Assembly: GCF_000378305.1 (NCBI RefSeq)
Contig: NZ_KB899538.1
Coordinates: 1-64,000, forward strand
DNA length: 64,000 nt
Source: Thioalkalivibrio sp. ALJ12
GTDB taxonomy: Bacteria > Pseudomonadota > Gammaproteobacteria > Ectothiorhodospirales > Ectothiorhodospiraceae
Direction of reading: 5' to 3'
Shown: one piece after another, positions 23,084 to 32,424 of the stretch
How the letters are laid out: each line of letters starts with the position of its first letter
Position numbering within the stretch: position 1 is the first letter of the stretch
The notes under the pieces: model-generated
Database searches by the model: none
What the model was told of the DNA's origin: nothing
Seen by the model: only the letters and a program-made list of their open reading frames with translations
Position numbers and translations under genes: made by a program

Positions 23084-24426
23084 GCCGCTCGCTCCCGCAC
23101 GGCCCGCGCGAAGTCGTTGCCGCGGGCCTGATAGTTCTCGTACATGTCGAGGCTCGCGCAGCCCGGCGAGAGCAGCACGGTGTCTCCGGGCTGCGCCCAG
23201 GCCGCGGCCTGTGCCACGGCGGCGGTCATGTTGTCCACCCGCTGGACCGGCACCACCGAGGCCAGGGCCCGGGCAATCAGCGGAGCATCCTCGCCGAGCA
23301 GCACGACGCCCCGGACCTTGCCGGGCACGTAATCCGCCAGCGGCGAGAAATCCTGCCCCTTGCCCTGCCCACCGGCGATCAGCACCAGAGGCCCCGGCGT
23401 ACCCCGTAGCGCGGCCAGGGTCGCGCCCACGTTGGTGCCCTTGGAGTCGTTGACGTAGTCGACCTCGGCCACCCGCGCGATCCACTGCGAACGGTGCGGC
23501 AGGCCCGCGAAGTCGGCCAGCGCAGCCAGCGCCTCGCTACGCGCCTGCGTTGATTCCAGCCACGGCCAGGCCAGCGCCAGCGCGGCCAGGGCATTGGCCC
23601 AGTTGTGCTGTCCGCGCAGACGCAGGCGCGCGGTGGACAGCAGGCGTTCCTCGCCACGCACCAGGTCCGGCTCGGCCTCGCCCGTCGTCACGCCGAAGTC
23701 GGTCGCGGCCAGCGGGGCATCCAGCCCGAACGAGACCACGCGCAGACCGGCCGGCAGGGGCAGCTCGCGCAGCCAGGGGTCATCGCGATTGAGCACACCG
23801 CGAGCGGCACGGTCGAGGATGCGGGCCTTGGCCTGGATGTACGCGGCCAGATCCGGGTAGCGATCCATATGGTCGGGCGAGATATTCAGGATCGCGGCGC
23901 CATCCGGCACCAGGTGCTCGCTGCGCTCGAGCTGGAAGCTGGACAGCTCCAGGACATAGACCTCCACCGCCGGGTCCAGGAGGTCCAGCGCCGGGGTGCC
24001 GAAGTTGCCGCCGATCGCGACCTTGCGACCTGCGGCTGTCAGGATCTCGCCCACCAGGGCGGTGACCGTGCTCTTGCCGTTGGAGCCGGTGATCGCAATG
24101 ACCGGGGCCTGCGCCACTGCCGCAAACAGGTCAATGTCGCCGGTGATCGCCGCGCCAGCGACCCGGGCCTGTTCGACGGCCGGGTGTTCCAGCGGGACCC
24201 CCGGCGAGACGATCAGGCGGGCATAGCCGGAGGTATCAAGACCGTCCAGCGGTCCGGCCCAGGCCTCGGACAGCCACGCGGCGGCGGCCCCGGCCGCCAG
24301 GGCCGGTGGATCGCGGCGCGTGTCGGTGATCGCAAAGGTCTCGCCACGCGCACGCAGGAATCGCGCGACGGACTGCCCCGTCGCTCCGGTTCCCACGATC
24401 AGATTGTGCGGCTGTGGCTTCGACAT
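23080..24426 (-). CDS. murD: UDP-N-acetylmuramoyl-L-alanine-D-glutamate ligase
   Basis: Adds D-glutamate to UDP-MurNAc-L-Ala. It has 448 residues. The N-terminus NLIVGTGATGQSVARFL binds UDP, the P-loop is ITGSNGKSTVTALV near residue 112, NISPDHMDRYPDLAAY and YVNDSKGTNVGATLAAL are typical, and the C-terminus carries LLSPGCASLDMYENYQARG. It lies 4 bases after mraY. Confidence 0.98.
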   Translation of the reverse strand: MSKPQPHNLIVGTGATGQSVARFLRARGETFAITDTRRDPPALAAGAAAAWLSEAWAGPLDGLDTSGYARLIVSPGVPLEHPAVEQARVAGAAITGDIDLFAAVAQAPVIAITGSNGKSTVTALVGEILTAAGRKVAIGGNFGTPALDLLDPAVEVYVLELSSFQLERSEHLVPDGAAILNISPDHMDRYPDLAAYIQAKARILDRAARGVLNRDDPWLRELPLPAGLRVVSFGLDAPLAATDFGVTTGEAEPDLVRGEERLLSTARLRLRGQHNWANALAALALAWPWLESTQARSEALAALADFAGLPHRSQWIARVAEVDYVNDSKGTNVGATLAALRGTPGPLVLIAGGQGKGQDFSPLADYVPGKVRGVVLLGEDAPLIARALASVVPVQRVDNMTAAVAQAAAWAQPGDTVLLSPGCASLDMYENYQARGNDFARAVRERAA

Positions 24427-24430
24427 GGCG

Positions 24431-25513
24431 TCAGCGGATCTTCAGGGTCGCAAGACCGATCAGGACGAACACAACGGTCAGGATCCAGAAGCGCACGATC
24501 ACGCGCGGCTCCGGCCAGCCCTTGAGTTCGAAGTGGTGATGCAGCGGCGCCATGCGGAAGATGCGCCGGCCGGTGAGCTTGAACGAGGTGACCTGGAGCA
24601 TCACCGACAGCGTCTCCAGCACGAAAATGCCGCCCATGATCAGGAGCACGATCTCCTGGCGGGTCAGGATCGCCATCATGCCCAGGGCCGCGCCCAAGGC
24701 CAGGGCCCCGACATCGCCCATAAAGACCTGGGCGGGATAGGCGTTGAACCACAAAAAGCCGAGCCCGGCCCCGACCAGCGCGGCGGCGAAGATACCCACC
24801 TCGCCCACCCCCGGCACCGCGGGGATCTGCAGGTAATCCGCGAATACCGCGTGTCCGGCCGCATAGGCGAATACCCCGAGGGCCCCAGCCACCAGCACCG
24901 CCGGCATAATCGCCAGGCCGTCGAGGCCGTCGGTCAGGTTGACCGCGTTGGAGGACCCGACCACGACCAGCCAGACCAGCGGAATGAACAGCCAGCCAAG
25001 GTGCAGCTCGAAATCCTTGAAGATCGGGAGATAGAAACTGGTCTCCACCGGGCTCTGCGCGGTGGCCATGATCACCCCGGCGGCGATCAGCGCGAACAGC
25101 GTCTGCCACAGGAGCTTGGCCTTGGCCGAGAGCCCCTTGCTGTTGCCGTAGCGCAGCTTCAGATAGTCGTCCCAGCCGCCAACCGCACCAAAGGCCAGCG
25201 TGGTCAGCAGCACAATCCAGACAAAGCGGTTGGTCAGGTCGCTCCACAGCAGGGTAGCCACCGCCACCGCCACCAGAATCAGCGCCCCACCCATGGTCGG
25301 CGTACCGGCCTTGCTCAGATGCGACTCCGGCCCGTCGTCACGAACCTGCTGGCCGACGTTGCCAACCGTCAGCCGGCGGATCATCGCGGGGCCAATCAGC
25401 AGCGCGATCGCCAGCGCGGTGACCACGCCAAGAATCGCGCGCAGGGTCAGGTACTGAAAGACCGTGAAGCCGCTATAGAACTGCGCGAGATACTCAGTCA
25501 GCGCGTACAGCAT
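24431..25513 (-). CDS. mraY: Phospho-N-acetylmuramoyl-pentapeptide transferase
   Basis: Integral-membrane enzyme that transfers phospho-MurNAc-pentapeptide to undecaprenyl phosphate, giving lipid I. It has 360 residues and about ten membrane helices. [46 protein letters not shown] and the histidine-rich [22 protein letters not shown] are diagnostic. Its start overlaps murF by 20 bases. Confidence 0.98.
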   Translation of the reverse strand: MLYALTEYLAQFYSGFTVFQYLTLRAILGVVTALAIALLIGPAMIRRLTVGNVGQQVRDDGPESHLSKAGTPTMGGALILVAVAVATLLWSDLTNRFVWIVLLTTLAFGAVGGWDDYLKLRYGNSKGLSAKAKLLWQTLFALIAAGVIMATAQSPVETSFYLPIFKDFELHLGWLFIPLVWLVVVGSSNAVNLTDGLDGLAIMPAVLVAGALGVFAYAAGHAVFADYLQIPAVPGVGEVGIFAAALVGAGLGFLWFNAYPAQVFMGDVGALALGAALGMMAILTRQEIVLLIMGGIFVLETLSVMLQVTSFKLTGRRIFRMAPLHHHFELKGWPEPRVIVRFWILTVVFVLIGLATLKIR

Positions 25514-26867
25514 TCGCAGCCCCCCGCGCCGACGGGGCCAGTTCCAGCCCCTCGATGATGCGTTCCATATGCTGGCTGCGTGAGCCCTTGATCAGGACCG
25601 TGGTCTCGTCCTCCAGCAGTTCCTCCAGGCGCGCCCGCAGGGCGTCATGGTCGGCAAACCACTCGCCGCCCTCGCCAAAGGCCTCGGCGCTGTCGCGCGC
25701 GGCCTCGCCCAGGGCCAGGCAGTAGTCCACACCCATCGCGCGGGCCAGCGCCCCGGTCTCCCGGTGCAGCGCCGGGGTCTCGGCACCCAGCTCGCCCATC
25801 GCACCCAGCACGAGGATGCGCCGGCCGGGCATCGCGGCCAGCACCTCGAGACCCGCGCGCAGCGAGTCGGGATTGGCGTTGTAGGTATCGTCCCAGAGGC
25901 GCGCGCCGCTGGCATGCCAGAGCTCCTGCAGACGACCCTGCACCGGCGTCCAGCGCGCCAGGCCGTTGGCGATCGCGTCGATCGCCACACCCACCGCATT
26001 CGCCGCGGCGGCCGCGGCGACCGCATTGGCGGCGACATGCCGCCCCGGGCTGGCCAGGCGCAGGTCGCGGCCGGCGCCCAGGATGGTCAGGCGCAGACGG
26101 TCGGGGGCCTGCCACATGCCCTCGATCTCGCCACCGCCCTCCAGGGAGAAACGCTGGCAATGGTGGTGTTCGTTCAGCGACAGCCAGTAGTCGGCGAACG
26201 GGTCGTCCAGATTGATCACGGCCGTGCCGCCCTGGGAGGGCAGCCCCGAGTAGATCTCGGCCTTCGCGTGGGCCACGCCCTCGAGGCTGCCAAAGCCCTC
26301 CAGGTGGGCCCGCCCGGCATTGGTGATCATGGCGACCATCGGCTCGGTCCAGCGCGCCATGCGTCCGATCTCGCCGGCATGGTTGGCGCCCATCTCGATC
26401 ACCGCGTAATCGGCGTCCTCGGGCATGGCCAGCAGGGTCAGCGGCACCCCAATCTCGTTATTCAGGTTGCCCTGGGTGGCATGCACCGAGCCCACGCCCT
26501 CGAGGATGCAGCGCAGCATCTCCTTGGTCGTGGTCTTGCCATTGGAGCCGGTCAGCGCAATCACCCGCGCCCGGCTGCGGCGGCGCCAGTGCTGGGCCAG
26601 CCGACCCAGGGCCTCGCCGGTATCGGCCACCACCACCTGCGGATGCCGGACATCCAGCACGCGCTCCACCAGCAGCACGGCGGCCGGCAGATCGGCGGCG
26701 ACATGCTCGTGGGCATCAAAGCGCGGGCCGCGCAGGGCCACGAACAGGCCCCCTTCGAGGGGTTGCCGGGTGTCGGTGAACACCCCCTCGAAGACCCGCT
26801 CACCGTCGCCGTTTTCCAGACGGCCGCGTACGGCGTCCGCCAGTTCCTGTCCGGTCATCCGGATCAT
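25494..26867 (-). CDS. murF: UDP-N-acetylmuramoyl-tripeptide-D-alanyl-D-alanine ligase
   Basis: Adds D-Ala-D-Ala to the UDP-MurNAc-tripeptide. It has 457 residues. The P-loop [15 protein letters not shown] is near residue 108, [14 protein letters not shown] and [14 protein letters not shown] follow, and [15 protein letters not shown] is the C-terminal signature. It overlaps murE by 4 bases and mraY by 20. Confidence 0.98.
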   Translation of the reverse strand: MIRMTGQELADAVRGRLENGDGERVFEGVFTDTRQPLEGGLFVALRGPRFDAHEHVAADLPAAVLLVERVLDVRHPQVVVADTGEALGRLAQHWRRRSRARVIALTGSNGKTTTKEMLRCILEGVGSVHATQGNLNNEIGVPLTLLAMPEDADYAVIEMGANHAGEIGRMARWTEPMVAMITNAGRAHLEGFGSLEGVAHAKAEIYSGLPSQGGTAVINLDDPFADYWLSLNEHHHCQRFSLEGGGEIEGMWQAPDRLRLTILGAGRDLRLASPGRHVAANAVAAAAAANAVGVAIDAIANGLARWTPVQGRLQELWHASGARLWDDTYNANPDSLRAGLEVLAAMPGRRILVLGAMGELGAETPALHRETGALARAMGVDYCLALGEAARDSAEAFGEGGEWFADHDALRARLEELLEDETTVLIKGSRSQHMERIIEGLELAPSARGAANAVRAD

Positions 26868-28381
26868 TGGCTACCCCCCCCACTGTCTCCCGCGTTCGTC
26901 CGAGCGGCGAGCTGGCGCGCCAGCTCGCGATCACTGAACGGATAAAACTGCGCACCCACCTGCTGGGTGGTTTCGTGCCCCTTGCCCGCCAGCAGGATGA
27001 CGTCACCCGGGCCCGCCTCGGCCACGGCCGCGCGCACCGCCGCCTCCCGATCGCCCAGCTCGCGGCAGGCCTCGGGCCGACCGCAGCCAGCCAACACGGC
27101 GGCGCGGATCGCGGCCGGGTCTTCGGAACGCGGGTTGTCGTCGGTCACGATCACCTGATCGGCGCGCGCACTGGCGGCCCGCCCCATGGCCGGGCGCTTG
27201 GTGACATCGCGATCCCCGCCACAGCCAAAGACCACGATCAGTCGGCCGGCCGTGTGCGGGCGCAGGGCATCCAGCGCCGCCGCCAGGGCCTGTTCGGTAT
27301 GGGCATAGTCCACAACCAGCAACGCCCCGCCGGGCAGTTCGAAGCGCTCCATGCGCCCCGGGACACCGCGCAGACGCGACACCGCATCGACGGCGGCCTG
27401 CCAGGAATGACCCAGCGCCCGCAGGGCGGCGAGCGTCGCCAGCAGGTTGCCGACCTGGAACAGCCCGAACAGACCCGCCTGCACCGGCCAGGCCTCGCCC
27501 GCAGCCTCCAGCGTGAAGCGAATGCCGTCGGAGCCTGCCTCGACCTCCCGCGCGACCAGATCGGCGGGCGCCCCGACGGCGCTGTAGGTGAGGGTGCGCC
27601 CAGCCGTGGTTTCGTGGATCAGGCGCTGCCCGAGGGCGTCGTCGGCATTGAGCACCGCGGTCTCCAGCCCCGGCCAGGTGAACAGCCGCGCCTTGGCGTC
27701 GGCATATGCCTGCTGGCTGCCATGAAAATCCAGATGATCCGAGCCCAGCCGGGTCAGCACGGCGACACGCACGGGCAGCCCGGCCATGCGGTCCTGCTCG
27801 AGCCCGTGGGACGAGGCCTCGATCGAGAGCGCCCGGCAGCCGTCGGCGGCCAGCTGCGCCAGGTGCCGGCGCAGGTCAATCACACCCGGAGTGGTATGAC
27901 CACAGTCTTCCAGTGCTCCGAGGCGTCCCACACCGAGCGTCCCGACGACCCCCGTGGGGACACCGATCTGCTCCAGGGCACCAGCCAGCAGCTGGCTGAC
28001 CGAGGTCTTGCCATCGGTGCCCGTCACCGCGACGACGGGATATTCGGCCGGCCAGGCGCCCCAAAGGGCATCGCAGATCGCGGGCAGCGCGGTGCGCAGA
28101 CCGCGGAGGTGCAGCACCGGAACATCGAGGGCCGGGGCCGCCTCGGCTTCATCCCACAGGATGGCCACCGCTCCCTGCTCGGCCGCGGTCTGCGCATAGG
28201 CAAGGCCGTGGCCTTGCGTCCCGCGCAGCGCCACGAAGACAGCCCCCGGGGTCACCCGGCGGCTGTCCTGGACGAGATCGGTGACACGCTGCCCAGCGAC
28301 CTCGCGCGCCAGCGCCGGCGCCCCGGCGGGCCACAGGCTGCCCAGTGTCGTGACGGTCTGGACCGTATTCGCCGCCATCAT
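26864..28381 (-). CDS. murE: UDP-MurNAc-L-Ala-D-Glu:meso-diaminopimelate ligase
   Basis: Adds the third residue of the stem peptide. It has 505 residues. The P-loop VTGTDGKTSVSQLL is near residue 116. The motif DDNPRSEDP, of the DNPR type, indicates meso-diaminopimelate rather than lysine as substrate. VDYAHTEQALAAAL and GCGGDRDVTKRP are also present. It starts MMAANTVQTVTTLGSL, overlapping ftsI by 4 bases. Confidence 0.97.
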   Translation of the reverse strand: MMAANTVQTVTTLGSLWPAGAPALAREVAGQRVTDLVQDSRRVTPGAVFVALRGTQGHGLAYAQTAAEQGAVAILWDEAEAAPALDVPVLHLRGLRTALPAICDALWGAWPAEYPVVAVTGTDGKTSVSQLLAGALEQIGVPTGVVGTLGVGRLGALEDCGHTTPGVIDLRRHLAQLAADGCRALSIEASSHGLEQDRMAGLPVRVAVLTRLGSDHLDFHGSQQAYADAKARLFTWPGLETAVLNADDALGQRLIHETTAGRTLTYSAVGAPADLVAREVEAGSDGIRFTLEAAGEAWPVQAGLFGLFQVGNLLATLAALRALGHSWQAAVDAVSRLRGVPGRMERFELPGGALLVVDYAHTEQALAAALDALRPHTAGRLIVVFGCGGDRDVTKRPAMGRAASARADQVIVTDDNPRSEDPAAIRAAVLAGCGRPEACRELGDREAAVRAAVAEAGPGDVILLAGKGHETTQQVGAQFYPFSDRELARQLAARTNAGDSGGGSQ

Positions 28382-30093
28382 GTCGAGCCCTCGCGTTCGG
28401 CGGCGAACTGCATGGGGATCTCCGGCATCGCGTCTGGGCGCACGTTGAACATCCGCAGCGCCGAGCCGATCACGTTGCGGAATACCGGCGCCGCCACGGC
28501 GCCGCCGAAGTAGGTGCCGGCATTGGGTTCGTCGATCACCACGGCCATCACGAAACGCGGATCCGAGGCCGGCGCCAGGCCCACGAAGCTGGAGATATAG
28601 CGGTCCTCGGTGTAGCCCCCGGGGCCACTCTTGCGGCTGGTACCGGTCTTGCCCGCGATGCGGTAGCCGTCGATCGCGGCCTGACGCGCGGTACCCTCGG
28701 AACCGATCGTGTGCTCCATCATCGCGAGCACGCGCTGGGCGGTTTCCGGGGACATCACGCCCGCCGGCTCGCGCAGGTCGTCGGCAGTCTGCACCAGCCG
28801 CACCGGGATGCGCTGGCCATCGTTGGCGAAAGCGGTATAGGCCGCAGCCATCTGCAGCGGGGTAATGGAGAGGCCGTAGCCATACCCCATCGTGGCCTGC
28901 TCGACCTCGCGCCAGGTCGGGAAGTCGCGCAGGCGGCCGCTCACCTCGCCCGGGAAGTGGGTCCCGGTCGACTGGCCGAAGCCGGCCTGGTGCAGGACCT
29001 GCCAGAACCGGTCCGGCGGCATGTCCAGGGCCAGTTTGGTCGCGCCGACATTACTGGAACGCGCGATCAGGGTGGTCAGGTCGATCACGCCATAGTCACG
29101 AAAGTCGCGCACGGTCAGGCGCCCGACACGCATGGTCCCGGGACGGGTGTCCAGGGTCACATTGGGGTCGATGATGCCCGCATCCAGGGCCGCCGCAACG
29201 GTGAAGGGCTTGATGACGGACCCCGGCTCCATGCTGTCGGTCAACGACCGGTTGCGCGCGAGTTCCGAGCGGATCGAACCGCGATTGTTCGGGTTGAAGC
29301 TGGGCTGATTGACCATGGCCAGGACATCACCCGTACGGGCATCCAGCAGCACGGCCGACCCGCCCTGGGCATCGTGCTCCGCCACCGCGGCCTTCAGTTC
29401 GCGGTAGGCCAGATACTGCAGGCGCTGATCGATGGTCAGGCGCAGCGTGCGGCCGTCGCGTGCGGGGCGGATACTGGCCACATCGCGGATCGTGCGTCCG
29501 TGGCGGTCGCGCAGCACACGCTTGGCACCCGGCGCGCCCGACAGCCAGTCGTTGAACGCAAGTTCGACGCCCTCCTGCCCGCGATCGTCAATATCGGTGT
29601 AGCCAAGGATGTGCGAGGTCGTCTCGCCATGCGGGTAGTAGCGCCGGAACTCACGCGTCAGGCCAAGCCCCTGAACACGCAGGGCGGTCACCTGCTCCGC
29701 CTGGGCCGGCAGCATATGCCGACGCAGGTACATGAACTCCCGGCTGGCACGCGCCTCGATGCGCTCGGCCAGCCAGTCGGCGTCGACCTGCAGCGCCTCG
29801 GCCAGCTCGGGCCAGCGATCGCGTTGCTCGAGCAAGTCCTTGGGATTGGCCCAGGCGGTCTGCACCGGAGCGGAGATCGCCAGCGGCTCGCCATTGCGAT
29901 CCGTGACCATGCCGCGATGGGCCGATTCGGTCAGCGTACGCACCTGACGCTGCTCGCCCTGCTGCGTCAGGAAGTCGCGGCTGAGCACCTGCAGATCGAT
30001 TGCACGCAGCACCAGGGCCACCAGCACCAGCGCGGAGACGACCAGCAGCACCTTCAGGCGGCCATGGCTGACCTGGCGCTTCAGCGCTCCCAT
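28378..30093 (-). CDS. ftsI: Septal transpeptidase FtsI (penicillin-binding protein 3)
   Basis: Class B PBP that cross-links septal peptidoglycan with FtsW. It has 571 residues: one N-terminal membrane segment (about 14-34), a pedestal domain starting at RGMVTDRNGEPLA, and a transpeptidase domain with the catalytic SVIK in MEPGSVIKPF, the SSN triad in ARSSNVGATK and KTGTSRK. It overlaps ftsL by 13 bases. Beta-lactam targeting is known for the family. Confidence 0.97.
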   Translation of the reverse strand: MGALKRQVSHGRLKVLLVVSALVLVALVLRAIDLQVLSRDFLTQQGEQRQVRTLTESAHRGMVTDRNGEPLAISAPVQTAWANPKDLLEQRDRWPELAEALQVDADWLAERIEARASREFMYLRRHMLPAQAEQVTALRVQGLGLTREFRRYYPHGETTSHILGYTDIDDRGQEGVELAFNDWLSGAPGAKRVLRDRHGRTIRDVASIRPARDGRTLRLTIDQRLQYLAYRELKAAVAEHDAQGGSAVLLDARTGDVLAMVNQPSFNPNNRGSIRSELARNRSLTDSMEPGSVIKPFTVAAALDAGIIDPNVTLDTRPGTMRVGRLTVRDFRDYGVIDLTTLIARSSNVGATKLALDMPPDRFWQVLHQAGFGQSTGTHFPGEVSGRLRDFPTWREVEQATMGYGYGLSITPLQMAAAYTAFANDGQRIPVRLVQTADDLREPAGVMSPETAQRVLAMMEHTIGSEGTARQAAIDGYRIAGKTGTSRKSGPGGYTEDRYISSFVGLAPASDPRFVMAVVIDEPNAGTYFGGAVAAPVFRNVIGSALRMFNVRPDAMPEIPMQFAAEREGST

Positions 30094-30365
30094 GTGCGCC
30101 CCCCGATCACCACGATGCGATCCGGCTCGGGCTTGATCATGCCCAGTTCCTCAAGCGCCTGCTGTTCGATGCGGCCCTGCGTCGCCCAGGTCGACTGCTC
30201 GATCTGCAGCTGCGTCCACTCCAGGTTCAGCGCGTCGCGCTCCGAAAGCTCCGACTGATGCGTGATAAAGGCCTGACGTGCCTCGTGCTTGGCCGCCACC
30301 ACCCCAACGGCGGAGGCAAAGACCCCGGTCGCCAGGATGATCAGGATGAAGCCGCGAAAGACCAT
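30081..30365 (-). CDS. ftsL: Cell division protein FtsL
   Basis: Small bitopic divisome protein that forms a complex with FtsQ and FtsB. It has 94 residues. A membrane segment lies near residues 4-24 (RGFILIILATGVFASAVGVV), followed by a coiled coil with QSELSERDALNLEWTQLQIEQ. The ATG at 30365 shares one base with the rsmH stop (TGATG). The upstream extension of the frame lies within rsmH and is rejected. Confidence 0.93.
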   Translation of the reverse strand: MVFRGFILIILATGVFASAVGVVAAKHEARQAFITHQSELSERDALNLEWTQLQIEQSTWATQGRIEQQALEELGMIKPEPDRIVVIGGRTWER

Positions 30366-31294
30366 CAGGTGCGCTCCCCCACGCGCAGTACCGCCGAGCG
30401 TGCACGCGGGTTGCGGCGCTGCTCTTCGGCGTCGGCACGCACGGGCTTGCCGATCGGGCGCCACGTGCGCTCGGGCGTTTCGGGCATCACCGGCAGCCCG
30501 CGCGGCAGGCGCGCGTCCGGGCGCGGGCCACGCAGCGCCTGCTTGACCATGCGGTCCTCAAGCGAATGAAAGCTGATCACCACCATCCGCGCGCCCGGGT
30601 GCAGGACCTCCGGGATCGTCTCGAGCCACTGCTCCAACTCCTCGAGCTCCCGGTTCACATGGATGCGCAGGGCCTGAAAGGTGCGTGTGGCCGGGTGCTT
30701 GCCCGGCTCGCGCCCGGGGACCGCGCGGCGCACGATCTCGGCCAGCTGCGCGGTGCGCGTGATCGGGGCTTCGGCGCGCGCCGCAACGATCGCGCGGGCG
30801 ACGCGGCGGGAATGGCGTTCCTCGCCATAGTGGTAGATCACATCCGCAATCTCGTCCTGCTCCGCGCGGGCCAGCCAGTCCGCCGCGCTCTCGCCCTGCG
30901 TGGGGTCCATGCGCATGTCCAGCGGCCCGTCGTGCTGGAAGCTGAAACCGCGCTCCGGGGTATCCAGCTGCGGGGAGGAGACCCCCAGATCCAGAAACAC
31001 GCCATCCGGCGCACGATCGGGGAAGCGCCGACGCAGGGTATCGGCCATCGCCGAGAACGGGCCCGGCTCGAAGGAGAAGCGTGGATCGTCCGCAAACGAA
31101 GAGGCGGCCGCAGCCGCCTCGGGGTCCCGGTCCATCGCCAGCAGGCTTCCGCCGGCGCCGAGGCGATCGAGAATCGCGCGGCTGTGCCCACCGCGCCCGA
31201 AGGTCCCATCTACATAGAACCCGTCAGCGCGCACGGCCAGCCCCTCCAGCACCGCGTCGCGCAGCACCGGGATATGAGTGGCGTTTTCCGTCAT
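30365..31294 (-). CDS. rsmH: 16S rRNA (cytosine-1402-N4)-methyltransferase RsmH
   Basis: Methylates N4 of C1402 in the decoding site. It has 309 residues from the ATG at 31294, giving MTENATHIPVLRDAVLEGL. An in-frame GTG two codons earlier (31300) overlaps the mraZ stop as GTGA and is a possible alternative start. The SAM-binding motif VDGTFGRGGHSRAIL, DLGVSSPQLDTPERGFSF and the C-terminal ARSAVLRVGER are typical. Confidence 0.96.
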   Translation of the reverse strand: MTENATHIPVLRDAVLEGLAVRADGFYVDGTFGRGGHSRAILDRLGAGGSLLAMDRDPEAAAAASSFADDPRFSFEPGPFSAMADTLRRRFPDRAPDGVFLDLGVSSPQLDTPERGFSFQHDGPLDMRMDPTQGESAADWLARAEQDEIADVIYHYGEERHSRRVARAIVAARAEAPITRTAQLAEIVRRAVPGREPGKHPATRTFQALRIHVNRELEELEQWLETIPEVLHPGARMVVISFHSLEDRMVKQALRGPRPDARLPRGLPVMPETPERTWRPIGKPVRADAEEQRRNPRARSAVLRVGERT

Positions 31295-31296
31295 GG

Positions 31297-31737
31297 TCAC
31301 AACGCAATGGACTCGAGCGCGTCGTCATCCACGTCACCCCCCAGCGCCTGCTCGCAACGGGCATCCCAGGAATCGGCATCCCAGATCTCGAACTTGTTGC
31401 CCTGCCCCAGCAGCACCGCCCGCTTGTCGAGGCTGGCGTACTGGCGCAGCGGCGTCGGCAGCAGAAGGCGACCGCTACCGTCCAGCTCGCACTCGGTCGC
31501 ATGGCCGACCAGGAGGCGCTGCAGGTTGCGGACCTTCGGATTCATGTTGGGGCGGGACATCAGACTTTGCTCGATGCGCTCCCACTCGGGGAACGGGTAC
31601 AGGAGCAGGCAACGGTCGGGGTCTACGGTAATCACCAGCTGGCCGCCACAGGATGCCGCCAGCGTATCGCGATAGCGCGCAGGCATGGCCAAGCGGCCCT
31701 TGGCATCCAGATTGAGTTGGCTTACGCCTCGAAACAT
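31297..31737 (-). CDS. mraZ: Transcriptional regulator MraZ
   Basis: DNA-binding repressor of the dcw operon. It has 146 residues made of two SpoVT/AbrB-like halves; LDAKGRLAMPARYRD and LDGSGRLLLPTPLRQYA are the two DXXGR repeats. It is the first gene of the dcw transcription unit. Three 10-bp-spaced GTGGG boxes lie 25-50 bases upstream of its ATG, which fits autoregulation as described for E. coli MraZ. Confidence 0.97.
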   Translation of the reverse strand: MFRGVSQLNLDAKGRLAMPARYRDTLAASCGGQLVITVDPDRCLLLYPFPEWERIEQSLMSRPNMNPKVRNLQRLLVGHATECELDGSGRLLLPTPLRQYASLDKRAVLLGQGNKFEIWDADSWDARCEQALGGDVDDDALESIAL

Positions 31738-31761
31738 GGCCGGTACCGGTTGCGGTGGTCA

Positions 31762-31786
31762 CCCACCTTTCCCCACCTTTTCCCAC
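31762..31786 (-). promoter_or_regulatory. MraZ operator: three GTGGG boxes with 10-bp period
   Basis: On the minus strand GTGGG occurs three times, at 31782-31786, 31772-31776 and 31762-31766, exactly 10 bases apart, with spacers GAAAA-like. This matches the published MraZ box architecture of TGGGN repeats. The boxes cover the predicted transcription start and the first bases of the leader, where bound MraZ would block initiation. Confidence 0.85.
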
Positions 31787-31794
31787 TTTTCGAC

Positions 31795-31824
31795 ACTATA
31801 GGTACGGCTATCTCCAGGAGTCAA
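31795..31824 (-). promoter_or_regulatory. Sigma70 promoter of the dcw cluster (Pmra)
   Basis: On the minus strand the -35 box TTGACT (31819-31824) is separated by 18 bases from the -10 box TATAGT (31795-31800). Start of transcription would fall near 31788, at the first MraZ box. This is the only strong promoter seen upstream of the sixteen coupled genes from mraZ to ftsZ. Confidence 0.7.
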
Positions 31825-32030
31825 GAAAATTGACCCGAAAAAACCAAAAATAAGCGTTGAATCACAGAGACTTAGCGAACACCTGCCCAGCGACGGCGCA
31901 GCCAGAAAATAAGACCCCAAAAGCCGCGCCTTGAGGGCCACACTTAAGAAACTACTTCACTATTTTTCGGCAAGAACCGCCGACACGGAGAGACACAGGC
32001 CCACGGATGGGGCCGCAAAGGTGGGAAAAA
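31825..32030. other. AT-richer spacer between rnpB and the dcw promoter
   Basis: This stretch has several A runs and visibly lower GC content than its neighbours. I see no gene in it. On the minus strand the first bases after rnpB contain T5, which may help end rnpB transcription. Near 32021-32035 the plus strand has two GTGGG motifs 10-11 bases apart, in the opposite orientation to the MraZ operator. Confidence 0.5.
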
Positions 32031-32379
32031 GTGGGAGCCGGCCGTAAGCCGGGTTCTGTCGTGGACAGTCATTCATCTGGGACGTCCGTCACCGGACGCC
32101 TCGAGCAGCCTACCCGGGTGCGATGCGGGCCACACCATGCACCCCTATTTGGCCTTGCTCCGGACGGGGTTTACCCTGCCACGGACTGTTACCAGCCGTG
32201 CGGTGCGCTCTTACCGCACCATTTCAACCTTACCTGTGCCCGAAGGCCATCGGCGGTATATTTTCTGCGGCACTTTCCGTCGGCTCGCGCCGCCCAGGCG
32301 TTACCTGGCGTCCTGCCCTGTGGAGCCCGGACTTTCCTCCGTATCCAGTGGATACAGCGACTGCCAGGCCAGCTCCCGC
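32031..32379 (-). ncRNA. rnpB: RNase P RNA (M1 RNA), bacterial type A
   Basis: Catalytic RNA that matures tRNA 5' ends. On the minus strand the P1 helix is formed by GGGAGCTGGCC at the 5' end and GGCCGGCTCCC at the 3' end. Conserved blocks GAGGAAAGTCCGGGCTCC, GGTAAGAGCGCACCG, CAAGGCCAAATAGGGGTGC and GATGAATGACTGTCC with CGACAGAACCCGGCTTA are all present in order. Ends are set from P1 and may be off by a few bases. It lies between rsmI and mraZ, as in many gammaproteobacteria. Confidence 0.96.
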
Positions 32380-32383
32380 GGTC

Positions 32384-32412
32384 CTTTTACGCCGGCACCC
32401 GCAACAACGCAA
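32384..32412 (-). promoter_or_regulatory. Candidate promoter of rnpB
   Basis: On the minus strand TTGCGT (32407-32412) and TAAAAG (32384-32389) are 17 bases apart. The predicted start is about 6 bases after the -10 box, close to the P1 5' end of RNase P RNA. It lies just after the rsmI stop codon. Confidence 0.5.
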
Positions 32413-32424
32413 GGAAAAACCCCA

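Noticed and set aside
32021-32035. Two GTGGG motifs on the plus strand as a second MraZ operator
   Set aside because: Only two boxes with imperfect spacing, in the wrong orientation, and overlapping the rnpB 3' end where GTGGG is part of the P1 helix.
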